A DNA stretch of 48,620 nt, from contig CACXLY010000032.1 of assembly GCA_902768605.1 (NCBI GenBank), positions 1-48,620 on the forward strand, written 5' to 3'. A model generated the notes under the pieces. The model was not told where the DNA came from and ran no database searches. It saw nothing but the letters and a program-made list of their open reading frames with translations. Both the position numbers and the translations under genes were made by a program. Positions 40,801 to 48,620 of the stretch are shown piece by piece. Source of the DNA: an uncultured Bacteroidales bacterium (GTDB lineage Bacteria; Bacteroidota; Bacteroidia; Bacteroidales; Bacteroidaceae). Position 1 is the stretch's first letter. Each line of letters begins with the position of its first letter.

Positions 40801-41069
40801 ATGCCCGTTGCCGTGTCGAACTGGCACGACAGGGAGAGGTTCATGCAGACAAACGGGCGAATGTCTTCCGGAATGAGGTCGATAATCTTCTGCGGGTCGG
40901 CCGAGTTCCAGACGTCAATATGAATCATCCACATCGGATGCTCGTTGTCGATAGGCCGCCGCTGCTGCGCAAAAGCAGGAGAGGAAATGAGGAAATAAGA
41001 GAATAAGAAAATAAGAAAATGAGAGAATGAGAGAATAAGGAAATGAGAAATCGGGAAAAGTCGTTTCAT
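37821..41069 (-). CDS. Large secreted glycoside hydrolase family 98 protein with CBM6-like module
   Basis: 1082 residues. The signal peptide (1-35) is encoded by TCTTATT/TCTCATT repeats. Residues ~37 to ~430 match the GH98 catalytic region (MWMIHIDVWNSADPQKIIDL IPEDI broken here, NFLGWNYAEQFWAFGD, VSWCGGVYHMN); characterised GH98 enzymes are endo-beta-galactosidases acting on blood-group A/B or xylan-type glycans. A C-terminal GH98 part follows to ~600. Next come a CBM6-like domain (~626-758, IIIEAENMDRKS and a terminal YEPEG), a bacterial beta-repeat (763-838, VREGDYGQVVADADSV) and a second galactose-binding-like domain (~846-1025). The tail SGIRYQTLQPGLNIIRDKNG KAKKV is of Prevotella secretion type. 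Substrate is inferred from family only; host mucin glycans are the likeliest guess. Confidence 0.85.
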   Translation of the reverse strand: MKRLFPISHFLILSFSHFLIFLFSYFLISSPAFAQQRRPIDNEHPMWMIHIDVWNSADPQKIIDLIPEDIRPFVCMNLSLSCQFDTATGMYRMPRNSVRTYKSWASVCQQNGMWFSCQPASGGHTHIQDNDLETFEYFFKTYPNFLGWNYAEQFWAFGDAGDMSSMTAASRWALFANLVEMSHKYGGFLTVSWCGGVYHMNTNPIAELKLEPRFLEACKKYPEAILFLYKYTHCSSFYNNESVCWGPFVSGLTKNYGVRYDNCGWNDMTSKLVGSGMCSYPGSAGIGTVMEQCCVNGGAVWDGPELIWSGECFQNLNDTQVDGYTRRNWGTFPNFKGIWLDMWRRIIDRSMYIPSREEVVGKTKIVVINDKADDYTSWDDLYDGLYLQTDPGNQKKESQWNYGQWQNNLCYFKSTGRYGAIPIVTDLYDDLAKSITVKVKKSNYTTRWNSQARKQTDFNRRYPEVSQGDLYVNRYRNQLVTYTPYTYLNGKQTASASIPLMYNSCDALKLRYGKLSGGVIREYADHIDFYLNNYRNDTTAVQTDEIVITGVTAEPVVTLQMPTTSAPSHSATLASQSYDPEARTFAVSVEHLGPAQLRIDCAGEATERQDDVLPSEPLAAPAAPLPYHGPIIIEAENMDRKSADCRLTHSGWWAQDYNDFAGMGFVEMQATTGSALRHQLRLDEGGNYQILIRYCNSSKNGRLKVLAGGKTLYANVEKAPKNDWRVASVSVTLEAGNNNIVIQNTSSIRMTIDQITYEPEGWPKEKFRVTVREGDYGQVVADADSVAAGETVRLTVLPEPGYALKDLRVVNSVYFTQGKTIPFETSSEGPGKAVVSFVMPDENVTIQPIFYDIAAVYQLDFTDVAGGALPEGWRTTDGSDVRNYPSQNGSGPRTFAGLTGYQGKALYWRNTSAEYGRLADYPLTLQPGKYSLTFAMAAWKQAPSYQARILDAHDNAIAASETLNAQPNLNGNGAGNISAAEQCTLDFEVTEEGKYVIQFLDNTSWGGMHEFLLAECRLRDLDILTGIKEIDNWTIGQSGNCDIVKLLNCQIFSPSGIRYQTLQPGLNIIRDKNGKAKKVMRR

Positions 41070-41117
41070 AGGTATATTGTTTTATATGTCTTTATTCCAT
41101 ATTTATGTTATGCGCTG

Positions 41118-41125
41118 CAAAGATA
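41118..41125 (-). promoter_or_regulatory. -7 promoter element of the GH98 gene
   Basis: The minus strand reads TATCTTTGCAGCGC at 41125-41112 (TAnnTTTG), ~40 nt before the GH98 start. It is divergent from the RND promoter in the same 157-bp gap. Confidence 0.6.
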
Positions 41126-41154
41126 CGAAAAAGAAAACATTTTCTCTGGCTAAA

Positions 41155-41186
41155 TTTGTGAATTAGCTCAGTATTTCGTAATTTTG
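41155..41186 (+). promoter_or_regulatory. Promoter of the RND efflux operon
   Basis: TTTG at 41155-41158 and TAATTTTG at 41179-41186, 20 nt apart, fit the Bacteroidetes -33/-7 consensus. No repressor gene of the TetR or MarR type is adjacent. Confidence 0.6.
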
Positions 41187-41226
41187 TCACAAAATAAGTT
41201 ATATGACATTTAAAATTAAACAAGAC

Positions 41227-42345
41227 ATGAAACAGAAACTACTGATGATGCGGGCATTCGCGCTTGGCTCGGCAGTGCTCTGCATGAACTCGTGCGGGAT
41301 TGACGTGCCCAAGGAAGTAGAAACGTCGTTCGAGACAATGACGGTTGAGAGGCAGGACATCACTGTACCTGTGAAGTTCAGCGCCAAGCTAAAAGGACAG
41401 ACGGACGTGACCATCACGCCACAGGTTAACGGACAGTTGATGAAGATTTGCGTCAGCGAAGGTCAACAGGTGAAGAAGGGGCAGACGCTCTTCGCCATCG
41501 ACTCGCGCAACGCTCTGCTGGACCTGGAGGCTGCACAGGCGAACATGGAGGCTGCACAAGCCGCCGAAAGCAGCGCAAAACTGGAGTACGAATCGAACAA
41601 GAACCTGTTCGACAAGAACATCGTGAGCCGCTACATGCTTGATAATTCGGAGAATGCATACAAGCAAGCTAAAGCGGCAGTAACACAAGCAAAGGCTCAG
41701 GTGAACCGTGCGAAGGTGAACCTCAGTTTCTGTACCATCACAGCCCCGGTGACTGGTGTTATCGGCGAGATTCCCGTACGCACTGGCGACCAGGTGTCGC
41801 CATCGACAATCCTGACAATCGTCAGCGGCAACACAAATATGAATGCTGAATTCTCGGTGACTGAGGCTCTTATTGAAGCATCGGTCACGGCCGGTCTGAC
41901 GCAAGAAGACAAGGCTAAGTACATTGCCGAGCTGCCTGATGTGACCTTCGTCATGAAAAATGGCACTGAATACCCGATCAAGGGGCACATCACCAGCTTG
42001 ACGGGCGTGGTGGATGCCGCTACCGGCTCATTAGGCGTGAAGGCTTCGTTCCCCAATCCCGACGGCCATCTCTTCTCTGGCATCCAGGGCAACATAGTAA
42101 TTCCTTTTGAAGAAAAGGACGTGATAGTGGTTCCGCAGGTTGCTGTGGTGAAACTGCAGGACAAGCAACTGGTGTATAAGGTGAAAGCCGACAGTACGGC
42201 GACTGCTGTTGACGTGACGACTCAGGACGTCGGCAACGGCCAGGACTTCATAGTAACCAGCGGTTTGAACGTGGGCGATAAGATTGTGACCGTCGGCGCA
42301 AACAATGTGCAGGAAGGGCAGAAGGTGCTCTTCCCGAAACAATAA
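41227..42345 (+). CDS. RND efflux periplasmic adaptor (membrane fusion protein)
   Basis: 372 residues from ATG 41227 (MKQKLLMMRAFALGSAVLCM); ATG 41203 is an alternative that adds eight residues. It is a lipoprotein (lipobox CMNSCG). It has the AcrA/MexA order: N-terminal lipoyl half (TITPQVNGQLMKICVSEGQQ), alpha-helical hairpin (LEAAQANMEAAQAAESSAKL), second lipoyl half (LSFCTITAPVTGVIGEIPVR), then beta-barrel and membrane-proximal domains. It links the pump to the outer-membrane channel. It is the first gene of a three-gene operon with the pump 38 nt downstream. Confidence 0.93.
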   Translation: MKQKLLMMRAFALGSAVLCMNSCGIDVPKEVETSFETMTVERQDITVPVKFSAKLKGQTDVTITPQVNGQLMKICVSEGQQVKKGQTLFAIDSRNALLDLEAAQANMEAAQAAESSAKLEYESNKNLFDKNIVSRYMLDNSENAYKQAKAAVTQAKAQVNRAKVNLSFCTITAPVTGVIGEIPVRTGDQVSPSTILTIVSGNTNMNAEFSVTEALIEASVTAGLTQEDKAKYIAELPDVTFVMKNGTEYPIKGHITSLTGVVDAATGSLGVKASFPNPDGHLFSGIQGNIVIPFEEKDVIVVPQVAVVKLQDKQLVYKVKADSTATAVDVTTQDVGNGQDFIVTSGLNVGDKIVTVGANNVQEGQKVLFPKQ

Positions 42346-42383
42346 TATCCGTCTCGTCATAACGTTATTTTGTTATCTCAAAG

Positions 42384-45300
42384 ATGAAAGGGAATATATT
42401 TATCGATAAATACGTGATGGCCTGCGCCATCAGTATCGTTATTTCAATGGTGGGCTTCATCTGTATGAAGTCGCTGTCCATTGAGCAGTATCCCAGCATT
42501 GCTCCGCCACAAGTGATGGTGGTAACCACTTACACGGGTGCCGACGCGAAAACGATTATGAAGTCGGTCATACAACCGATGGAGGAGAGCATCAACGGCG
42601 TGCCCGGCATGACCTATATTACCTCGAAAGCATCGTCGTCGGGCGACGTCAGCATCAGCGTTTACTTTGAGCAAGGCACCGACCCCGATATGGCGGCTGT
42701 AAACGTGCAGAACCGCGTGTCGAGGGTGCAAGCCTTGCTGCCTGCCGACGTGACGAAGGTGGGCGTTCAGGTGATGAAGATGCAGAGCAACATCCTGCGC
42801 ATCTTCGCTGTCAGGAGCTCGGACGGGAGGTATGACGACAACTTCATCTCGAACTACGTTGACATCAACATCAAGCCGCGCCTGATGCGTATCACCGGTG
42901 TAGGCGATGTGACAGCATTAGGCAACACTTATGCCTTGCGTATCTGGATGAAGCCCGACGTTATGGCCCAGTACGGTCTGGAGCCAAACGACGTCTTCGC
43001 TGCCATCGACGGCCAGAGTTTCGTTACGTCGACGGGTACTTTGGGTGAGCAGTCGGAGAACAAGTACCAGTACTCGATGGAGTACAAGGGCACGCTGAAA
43101 AGTGTTGAGGAGTTCAATGACATCGTCTTGAAGACGAGCGACGGCGGCCATCTGCTGCATCTGAGCGATATTGCCGAGGTGGAGATAGGCGCCCAGAGCT
43201 ACAGTTTCCTGTCGAATATCAACGGCCAACCCGGCACGTTGCTCATGGTTTTTCAGGCGCCAGAGGCCAATGCGACGGAGGTGAATGCCCGCATCACGAA
43301 GATGTGTGAGGATATGAAGGCGACGATGCCCGCAGGACTGGAGTTCGTCACCATGCAGACCTCTGACGACTTCCTTTTCGCAGCCATTCATAACGTGGTA
43401 GAGACACTCATCATTGCCATCATCCTCGTGATTCTCGTCGTCTTCTTCTTCCTTCAGAACATCAAGGCAACAATAATACCGTCGATATCTATCTGCGTCT
43501 CGCTGTTGGGGACGTTTGCCATCGTCTCGCTGGCGGGCTTCTCGCTTAACATCCTGACGCTGTTCGCCTTGGTGCTGGCCATCGGTACGGTGGTCGACGA
43601 CGCTATTGTGGTGGTCGAGGCCGTGATGACGAAAATGGAGAATGGCATCAGCGACGCCCATGAGGCCACGCGTCAGGCCATGAGCGAGGTGTCGGTAGCC
43701 GTCATCTCGTGTACCTTGGTATTTATGGCTGTGTTTGTTCCCGTAACCTTTATGGGTGGCACGTCGGGCACATTCTTCACCCAATTTGGCGTGACCATCG
43801 CTTCAGCCGTCGGTCTGTCGTGTGTGTCGGCCCTGACTCTCTGTCCCGCCCTGTCCGCCATCATGCTTAAGATGTTAGGAAAGGAAGAGGAGAAAAAGTC
43901 GCTGACCTTCTATACAAAGAAAGCATACACTGTGAGCTACAACGCCATCTTCAACAAATATAGCAAGAGCGTGCAGAAGTTCATCAAGCGGCCCGTGTTG
44001 GCATGGAGCCTGTTGGCGATTGCCGCCGTGCTGCTCATATTCTTCATGAAGAACTTGCCGTCGGGTCTTGTGCCGCAGGAGGACCAGGGCGTCTTCCTCG
44101 CTGAGATTCGCGCTCCGGAGGGCTATACGCTGAAGCAGACGCAAGAACTGACAAAGCAGGTGGAGGCCAAGGTAAAGGAAATTCCCGAGCTGGAGAGTTT
44201 TGCAGTGTCGTGCGGCTACGGCTTGATTTCGGGCAATGGCTCCAACTTCGCCACGCTCGTCGTCCGCTTGAAGCACTGGGACGACCGCCCCGGCATGAAC
44301 CACCTCATCGACCTCGTCATCGGCCGCTTGTACTTTGCATGCAAGGATATCAAGAACGCGCAGGTGCTGCCCTTCCAGTTGCCGCAGGTGCCTGGTTATG
44401 GCACAAGCAACAACGTGAGCCTCGTAGTGCAGGACCCCACCGACGGCGATTTGTCAGAATTTGCCAAGAACACCCAGAATTTCCTGACCAAGCTGGCCGA
44501 GCGCCCCGAAATCGACATGGCCATGTCTTCCTATTCGGAGCGCTATCCGAAGTATCAGATTGAGGTCGACGCCACTCAATGCGACCGTGCCGGAGTGTCG
44601 CCTAAGGTCGTGCTCAGCACGCTCGGTTCCTTCTGCGGCGGAAGCTATATCGGCAACTTCAACCAGTTCGGCAAGGTCTATCGCATCATGGCCAGTGCCG
44701 CGCCAGAAAGCCGCCTCGACCCGTCGTCGCTGCAGAACATTTTTGTGAAGGTGCGTGGCGGCAAGATGGCTTCCATCTCCGAGTTCGTCTCGCTGAAGGA
44801 AATAGTCGGCCCGTCGAACATTGAGCACTTCAACTTATTCCAGAGCATCACTTGCAACATTTCGGCAGCTAATGGCTGCAGCGAGGGTGAGGCCCACAAG
44901 GTCATTGAAGAAGTATTCCGTCAGGAGATGCCCGCAACGGCCACGTACGAATACAGCAACATGTCGCGCGAGGTGGAGGAAGCAGCCGGTTCGAACACTA
45001 CTGCCCTTATATATATAATATGTGTCATCCTCATATACCTTATCCTTGCCTCGCTCTATAACTCTTGGTTCACGCCGTGGGCCGTGCTGTTCTCCGTGCC
45101 CTTCGGACTGATGGGTGCCTTCGTGTTTGCCTATCTGGGCTCACTGGTTCATCTGCCTGGCATGGACAACAATATCTACCTGCAGACGGGTGTCATCATG
45201 TTGATAGGCTTGCTCTCGAAGACGGCCATCCTGATTACGGAGTTTGCTTCAGAGCGTCGTGCCCAGGGCATGAGTATCCGTGACGCGGCCTTCGCTGCTT

Positions 45301-45536
45301 GCCAGGAACGTCTGCGCCCGATTCTGATGACCGTGGCCACAATGATTATCGGTATGATACCGCTCGTTATCGAGGGTGGTGCCGGTGCCAACGGTAACCG
45401 TGCCCTTGCGCTGGGTGTCATCGGCGGCATGACTGTGGGAACCATCGCCCTGCTCTTCGTCGTCCCCTCTTTCTTCATCGTATTTCAGAAGCTGCACGAG
45501 AGGTTCCAGGGAAACAATGATGTTGTAACGCAATAA
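42384..45536 (+). CDS. RND multidrug efflux pump, inner-membrane subunit (HAE1 type)
   Basis: 1050 residues, the normal length for AcrB/MexB-type pumps. TM1 is at the N-terminus (YVMACAISIVISMVGFICMK), two large periplasmic loops each precede membrane bundles, and the proton-relay region reads LALVLAIGTVVDDAIVVVEA (Asp-Asp of TM4). The HAE1 signature GTSGTFFTQFGVTIASAVG and the C-terminal GVIMLIGLLSKTAILITEFA are present. It exports drugs, bile salts or other amphiphiles using the proton gradient. It sits between the adaptor (38 nt upstream) and the outer-membrane factor (14 nt downstream). Specificity cannot be read from sequence. Confidence 0.95.
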   Translation: MKGNIFIDKYVMACAISIVISMVGFICMKSLSIEQYPSIAPPQVMVVTTYTGADAKTIMKSVIQPMEESINGVPGMTYITSKASSSGDVSISVYFEQGTDPDMAAVNVQNRVSRVQALLPADVTKVGVQVMKMQSNILRIFAVRSSDGRYDDNFISNYVDINIKPRLMRITGVGDVTALGNTYALRIWMKPDVMAQYGLEPNDVFAAIDGQSFVTSTGTLGEQSENKYQYSMEYKGTLKSVEEFNDIVLKTSDGGHLLHLSDIAEVEIGAQSYSFLSNINGQPGTLLMVFQAPEANATEVNARITKMCEDMKATMPAGLEFVTMQTSDDFLFAAIHNVVETLIIAIILVILVVFFFLQNIKATIIPSISICVSLLGTFAIVSLAGFSLNILTLFALVLAIGTVVDDAIVVVEAVMTKMENGISDAHEATRQAMSEVSVAVISCTLVFMAVFVPVTFMGGTSGTFFTQFGVTIASAVGLSCVSALTLCPALSAIMLKMLGKEEEKKSLTFYTKKAYTVSYNAIFNKYSKSVQKFIKRPVLAWSLLAIAAVLLIFFMKNLPSGLVPQEDQGVFLAEIRAPEGYTLKQTQELTKQVEAKVKEIPELESFAVSCGYGLISGNGSNFATLVVRLKHWDDRPGMNHLIDLVIGRLYFACKDIKNAQVLPFQLPQVPGYGTSNNVSLVVQDPTDGDLSEFAKNTQNFLTKLAERPEIDMAMSSYSERYPKYQIEVDATQCDRAGVSPKVVLSTLGSFCGGSYIGNFNQFGKVYRIMASAAPESRLDPSSLQNIFVKVRGGKMASISEFVSLKEIVGPSNIEHFNLFQSITCNISAANGCSEGEAHKVIEEVFRQEMPATATYEYSNMSREVEEAAGSNTTALIYIICVILIYLILASLYNSWFTPWAVLFSVPFGLMGAFVFAYLGSLVHLPGMDNNIYLQTGVIMLIGLLSKTAILITEFASERRAQGMSIRDAAFAACQERLRPILMTVATMIIGMIPLVIEGGAGANGNRALALGVIGGMTVGTIALLFVVPSFFIVFQKLHERFQGNNDVVTQ

Positions 45537-45550
45537 CGCAAAGAAAGAAT

Positions 45551-46906
45551 ATGAACTATAAGAATATCCTCGTTGCTGTATGTCTGAGTTTCTTGCTCTC
45601 GGGCTGCGGCTTATATAAGAAGTATGAGCAGAAAGTCGAGGTACCTGCCGATGCTATCGGTGTCAGCGGTCCTGCATCTGCGGAAGCGCCTATAAGCTGG
45701 CGTGAGTTCTTCACCGACCCTCTGCTGCAACAGCTCATCGAGCAGGTGCTCGAGAACAATACAGACCTGAACTCTGCCCGTATCGCAGTGGAGCAGAGCG
45801 AGGCAATGCTGAAAGCTGCTAAGCTGGCTTATCTGCCATCATTAAGCTTCGCTCCGCAGGGCACTATCGCAAGCTTTGACTACAGCAAGGCTTCCAAGAC
45901 ATACAGCCTCCCCCTGCAAATGAGCTGGGACGTGGAGGCATTCGGTTCCATCACCAACAAGAAAAGAGCTGCGAATGCCGTGCTTCTGCAAGCACAATGC
46001 TACGAAGAGACGGTACGCTCGAACCTCGTGAGCAGCGTCGCCCAACAGTACAGCATGCTGCAGGTGCTCGACCGCCAGCTGGAAATCCTCATCCAAACAG
46101 ACAGCCTCTGGAACGCCTCGCTCGAGACGCAAAAGTCGCTTTGGGAGAACGGCAAAGCCTATTCCACAGCCGTCAATCAGATGGAGTCGTCCTGGCTGAA
46201 CGTCAAGACGCAGATAGTCGATACGCGCCGCAATATCTGCAGCATGGAGAATGCTATCTGCCGCTTGCTGGCCGTTTCGCCCCAGCATATCAAGCGCAGC
46301 AAGTGGGGCAGCTACCCATTGCCGCAGAAGTTCAGCAATGGCATATCGGCCAAGATGCTGGAATATCGCCCGGACATCCGCATGGCCAATCATGTTATAG
46401 AGGAGGCATTCTATAATATGCAGGTTGCTCGTGCCGCCTTCTTCCCAAGCATCACACTTTCGGGGACAATCGGCTGGACGAATAGCGGCGGCGCTGTCCT
46501 TAATCCCGGCAGCCTCCTGCTGAACGTGATGGGGCAGCTCGCACAACCCATCTTTTCCCGTGGAAAGCTGAAAGCAAACCTGAAGGTCAGCAAACTGAAC
46601 GTTGAGGACATGCGGAAGAAGTACGTGCAGACGATTGTTGATGCAGGTAATCAGGTGAATGAAGCCCTGGCCGACTGTCAGGCTGCCAGCGAGAAGCACG
46701 GCTATTATCGTCGTCAGGTCGAAGTGCTCCACAAAGCTTATACCGGCACTCATGAGCTGATGGACAACGGCAAGGCCAGCTATCTGGAGGTGCTTACCGC
46801 TCAAGAGTCGCTCCTCAGTTCGCAACTCAGCGAGGCCATGAATATGTATAACGGTGCGCAGGCCGTCATCGCTCTTTATATTGCTCTCGGAGGCGGCACA
46901 AAATGA
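45551..46906 (+). CDS. TolC/OprM-type outer-membrane efflux lipoprotein
   Basis: 451 residues. The signal peptide ends in a lipobox (SFLLSGCG, Cys19), as in OprM/NodT-family channels. Two duplicated outer-membrane efflux repeats follow, rich in long helices (NNTDLNSARIAVEQSEAMLK and LKVSKLNVEDMRKKYVQTIV) with the typical FFPSITLSGTIGW segment between them. It forms the exit duct of the pump encoded just upstream (14-nt gap). Together the three genes are a complete tripartite efflux system. Confidence 0.94.
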   Translation: MNYKNILVAVCLSFLLSGCGLYKKYEQKVEVPADAIGVSGPASAEAPISWREFFTDPLLQQLIEQVLENNTDLNSARIAVEQSEAMLKAAKLAYLPSLSFAPQGTIASFDYSKASKTYSLPLQMSWDVEAFGSITNKKRAANAVLLQAQCYEETVRSNLVSSVAQQYSMLQVLDRQLEILIQTDSLWNASLETQKSLWENGKAYSTAVNQMESSWLNVKTQIVDTRRNICSMENAICRLLAVSPQHIKRSKWGSYPLPQKFSNGISAKMLEYRPDIRMANHVIEEAFYNMQVARAAFFPSITLSGTIGWTNSGGAVLNPGSLLLNVMGQLAQPIFSRGKLKANLKVSKLNVEDMRKKYVQTIVDAGNQVNEALADCQAASEKHGYYRRQVEVLHKAYTGTHELMDNGKASYLEVLTAQESLLSSQLSEAMNMYNGAQAVIALYIALGGGTK

Positions 46907-46973
46907 TATGAACATATCCCCTCAGAACTGACGGACTTCGCTTTATTCCTTTTATAATTCTCAAAATGCTCCT

Positions 46974-48620
46974 ATGACGCTGAAAGATACCTCCTTCGTT
47001 GACTTGATGCTCAACCGCGTGTACAACGTGCTGCTCGTCGCCAATCCCTACGACGCCTTCATGCTCGAAGACGACGGGCGCGTGGACGAGAAGATCTTCT
47101 CGGAATACGCCAAACTCGGTCTTCGCTTCCCGCCGCGCTTTCTGCAGGTGCACAGCAAGGAGGAGGCCGATCAGACGATGGCCGAGGGAAACATCAACCT
47201 CGTCATCGTGATGCCTGCCGCCGAGGACAACTCCGTCTTTGACATCGCCCGAGACATCAAGCTTCGCTACCCGACGACGCCCATCGTGGTGCTGACGCCT
47301 TTCAGCCACGGCATTACGAAGCGCATGCAGAACGAGGACCTGAGCGTCTTCGAGTACGTCTTCTGCTGGCTGGGAAACACGGAGTTGCTGCTCTCCATCA
47401 TCAAGCTCATGGAGGACCGCATGAACCTGGAGCACGACATACGGTCGGCTGGCGTGCAGATGCTGCTGGTCGTGGAGGACAGCATCCGCTTCTACTCGAG
47501 CATCCTGCCCACGCTCTACAAGTTCGTGCTGCAGCAGAGCCTCGAGTTTGCCACCGAAGCCCTCAACACGAGCCTCGAGATGCTGCGAATGCGCGGACGC
47601 CCGAAGATTGTGCTGGCTCGCAACTACGAGGAGGCGTGGCTGCTCTACAACCGCTTTGCCGATAACACGCTCGGCGTCATCAGCGACTGCCGCTTCCCCC
47701 TGACGCCTGGAGGGAAGAAGGACGAGGCGGCGGGCTTCAAGCTGCTCAGCGCCATCCGTGCCCGCGACCCCTACGTGCCCCTCATCCTCGACTCGAGCGA
47801 AACGGACAACGCCCGGCTCGCAAAGGAATGCCACGCAAGCTTCATCGACAAGAACTCGAAGAAGATTGATGTGGACCTGCGCGACCACCTGCGCGACTAC
47901 TTCGGCTTCGGCGACTTCATCTTCCGCGACCCCGACACGATGGAAGAGGTGGCGCGACTGCACAACCTGAAGGACCTGCAGAACAACATCATGACGCTGC
48001 CCACGCGTAGCCTCCTCTACCACATCTCGCACAACAACGTCAGCCGCTGGCTCGCCAGCCGTGCCCTCTTCCCCATCTCGGAGTTTCTGAAGGGCATTAC
48101 GTGGGAGAGCCTGCAAGATGTCGATGCCCACCGCGCCATCATCCTCGACGCCATCGTGGCCTACAGAAGGATGAAGAACCAGGGCGTCGTGGCGGTCTTC
48201 CAACGCGAGCGATTCGACCAGTACAGCAACTTTGCCCGCATCGGCGAGGGCAGCTTGGGCGGCAAAGGACGCGGCCTCGCCTTCATCGACCACTTGCTCG
48301 GACGCCACACCGACCTCAACGAGAAGGAAGGCGTGACAGTCTGCATCCCAAAGACCGTCGTGCTCTGCACCGACATCTTCGACGAGTTCATGGACACCAA
48401 CGACCTCTACCAGCTGGCGCTCAGCGACATCCCCGACGAGGAAATACTGCAGCACTTCCTCCGCGCCCGACTGCCGATGCGACTGGTCGGCGACATGGAA
48501 GCCTTCCTCGACGTCGTGGACGGGCCTATCGCGATACGTTCCTCCAGCCTGCTCGAGGACTCGCACTACCAGCCCTTTGCAGGCGTTTACAGTACCTATA
48601 TGATTCCTGCGGCTCACGAC
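46974..48620 (+). CDS. PEP/pyruvate-binding domain protein with two receiver-like domains (partial, C-terminus outside window)
   Basis: 549 codons from ATG 46974 to the window edge, all open. The first ~120 residues (VYNVLLVANPYDAFMLEDDG ... TTPIVVLTPFS) and ~155-300 (MLLVVEDSIRFYSSILPTLY) look like two response-regulator-type receiver domains, the second with VEDS but of degenerate make-up. From about residue 415 the PEP/pyruvate-binding (PPDK N-terminal) ATP-grasp fold begins: FARIGEGSLGGKGRGLAFID and AIRSSSLLEDSHYQPFAGVY. Full-length members are around 1000 residues and include a phosphohistidine domain, not visible here. It probably transfers phosphate between ATP and a pyruvate-like substrate under regulatory control. 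It starts 67 nt after the RND operon. An opposite-strand ORF covering the region is only a shadow. Confidence 0.82.
   Translation, partial: MTLKDTSFVDLMLNRVYNVLLVANPYDAFMLEDDGRVDEKIFSEYAKLGLRFPPRFLQVHSKEEADQTMAEGNINLVIVMPAAEDNSVFDIARDIKLRYPTTPIVVLTPFSHGITKRMQNEDLSVFEYVFCWLGNTELLLSIIKLMEDRMNLEHDIRSAGVQMLLVVEDSIRFYSSILPTLYKFVLQQSLEFATEALNTSLEMLRMRGRPKIVLARNYEEAWLLYNRFADNTLGVISDCRFPLTPGGKKDEAAGFKLLSAIRARDPYVPLILDSSETDNARLAKECHASFIDKNSKKIDVDLRDHLRDYFGFGDFIFRDPDTMEEVARLHNLKDLQNNIMTLPTRSLLYHISHNNVSRWLASRALFPISEFLKGITWESLQDVDAHRAIILDAIVAYRRMKNQGVVAVFQRERFDQYSNFARIGEGSLGGKGRGLAFIDHLLGRHTDLNEKEGVTVCIPKTVVLCTDIFDEFMDTNDLYQLALSDIPDEEILQHFLRARLPMRLVGDMEAFLDVVDGPIAIRSSSLLEDSHYQPFAGVYSTYMIPAAHD

Noticed and set aside
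46866..48617. Long minus-strand ORF of 583 codons at the right end
   Set aside because: It is the antisense shadow of the PEP/pyruvate-binding gene, which has clear motifs on the plus strand.

Overview
The window reads as chromosomal DNA from a Bacteroidales bacterium, most likely a Prevotellaceae-type gut or rumen organism. The evidence is direct: Bacteroidetes -7 promoters (TAnnTTTG) stand before many genes, there is a BspA-like leucine-rich-repeat surface protein, Prevotella-style C-terminal tails (GIYI..GrKv) occur on secreted proteins, DUF4924 and DUF4369 proteins are present, and glycan-degrading enzymes (GH76, GH36, GH98) are scattered through it. No rRNA, CRISPR array, integrase or recognisable transposase was found.

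Layout. 1-2358: BspA-like protein running off the left edge, behind a ~400-nt leader rich in inverted repeats. 2360-3385: no gene, but three arrays of 22-bp units and an 18-bp perfect hairpin. 3386-5622 (minus): oxaloacetate decarboxylase/pyruvate carboxylase-type carboxyltransferase whose biotin domain lacks the acceptor lysine, behind an orphan HigA-like antitoxin and a truncated HigB remnant. 5802-8937 (minus): folB, a nitroreductase fused to what looks like the C-terminus of a class II ribonucleotide reductase, and dnaA (4-nt overlap with the fusion gene). 9528-12433 (plus): a possible 38-aa ORF, rpe, a DUF4160/DUF2442 pair and a short comEC. 12478-19740 (minus): two secreted proteins (cohesin-like and dockerin-like), a creatininase-family hydrolase, a CLC channel with CBS domains, tsaC and a kinase-like protein of the polyvalent-protein type. 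19924-21391 (plus): ECF sigma factor and an anti-sigma factor with a discoidin-like outer domain. 21466-24340 (minus): LysE exporter, DUF4924 and prfC. 24790-31477: ROK glucokinase; on the minus strand gapA (5'-truncated) and a hidden 30-aa lipoprotein; then mscL, GH76, tRNA-Cys and metY. 31782-36305 (plus): DUF4369 lipoprotein, plsC, a PIN toxin-antitoxin cassette bracketed by a 19-bp direct repeat, and GH36. 36881-41069 (minus): esterase and a GH98 protein. 41227-46906 (plus): a complete RND efflux operon, followed by the first 549 codons of a PEP/pyruvate-binding protein with two receiver-like domains that runs off the right edge.

The most unusual content lies between genes and at gene edges. 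(1) At least six arrays with unrelated or only loosely related sequences share an exact 22-bp period. (2) REP-like inverted elements built from GGGGGT/ACCCCC hairpins and hairpin-GACAGA modules occur at two convergent gene junctions. (3) Low-complexity intergenic repeats appear to have been taken into coding sequence as signal peptides and linkers in several secreted or membrane proteins. (4) Several genes look recently remodelled: HigB truncation, nitroreductase/NrdJ fusion, loss of the GAPDH start, and insertion of toxin-antitoxin-type modules beside rpe and plsC.

All family names come from reading the translated sequence and from memory of the families; no database search was run.
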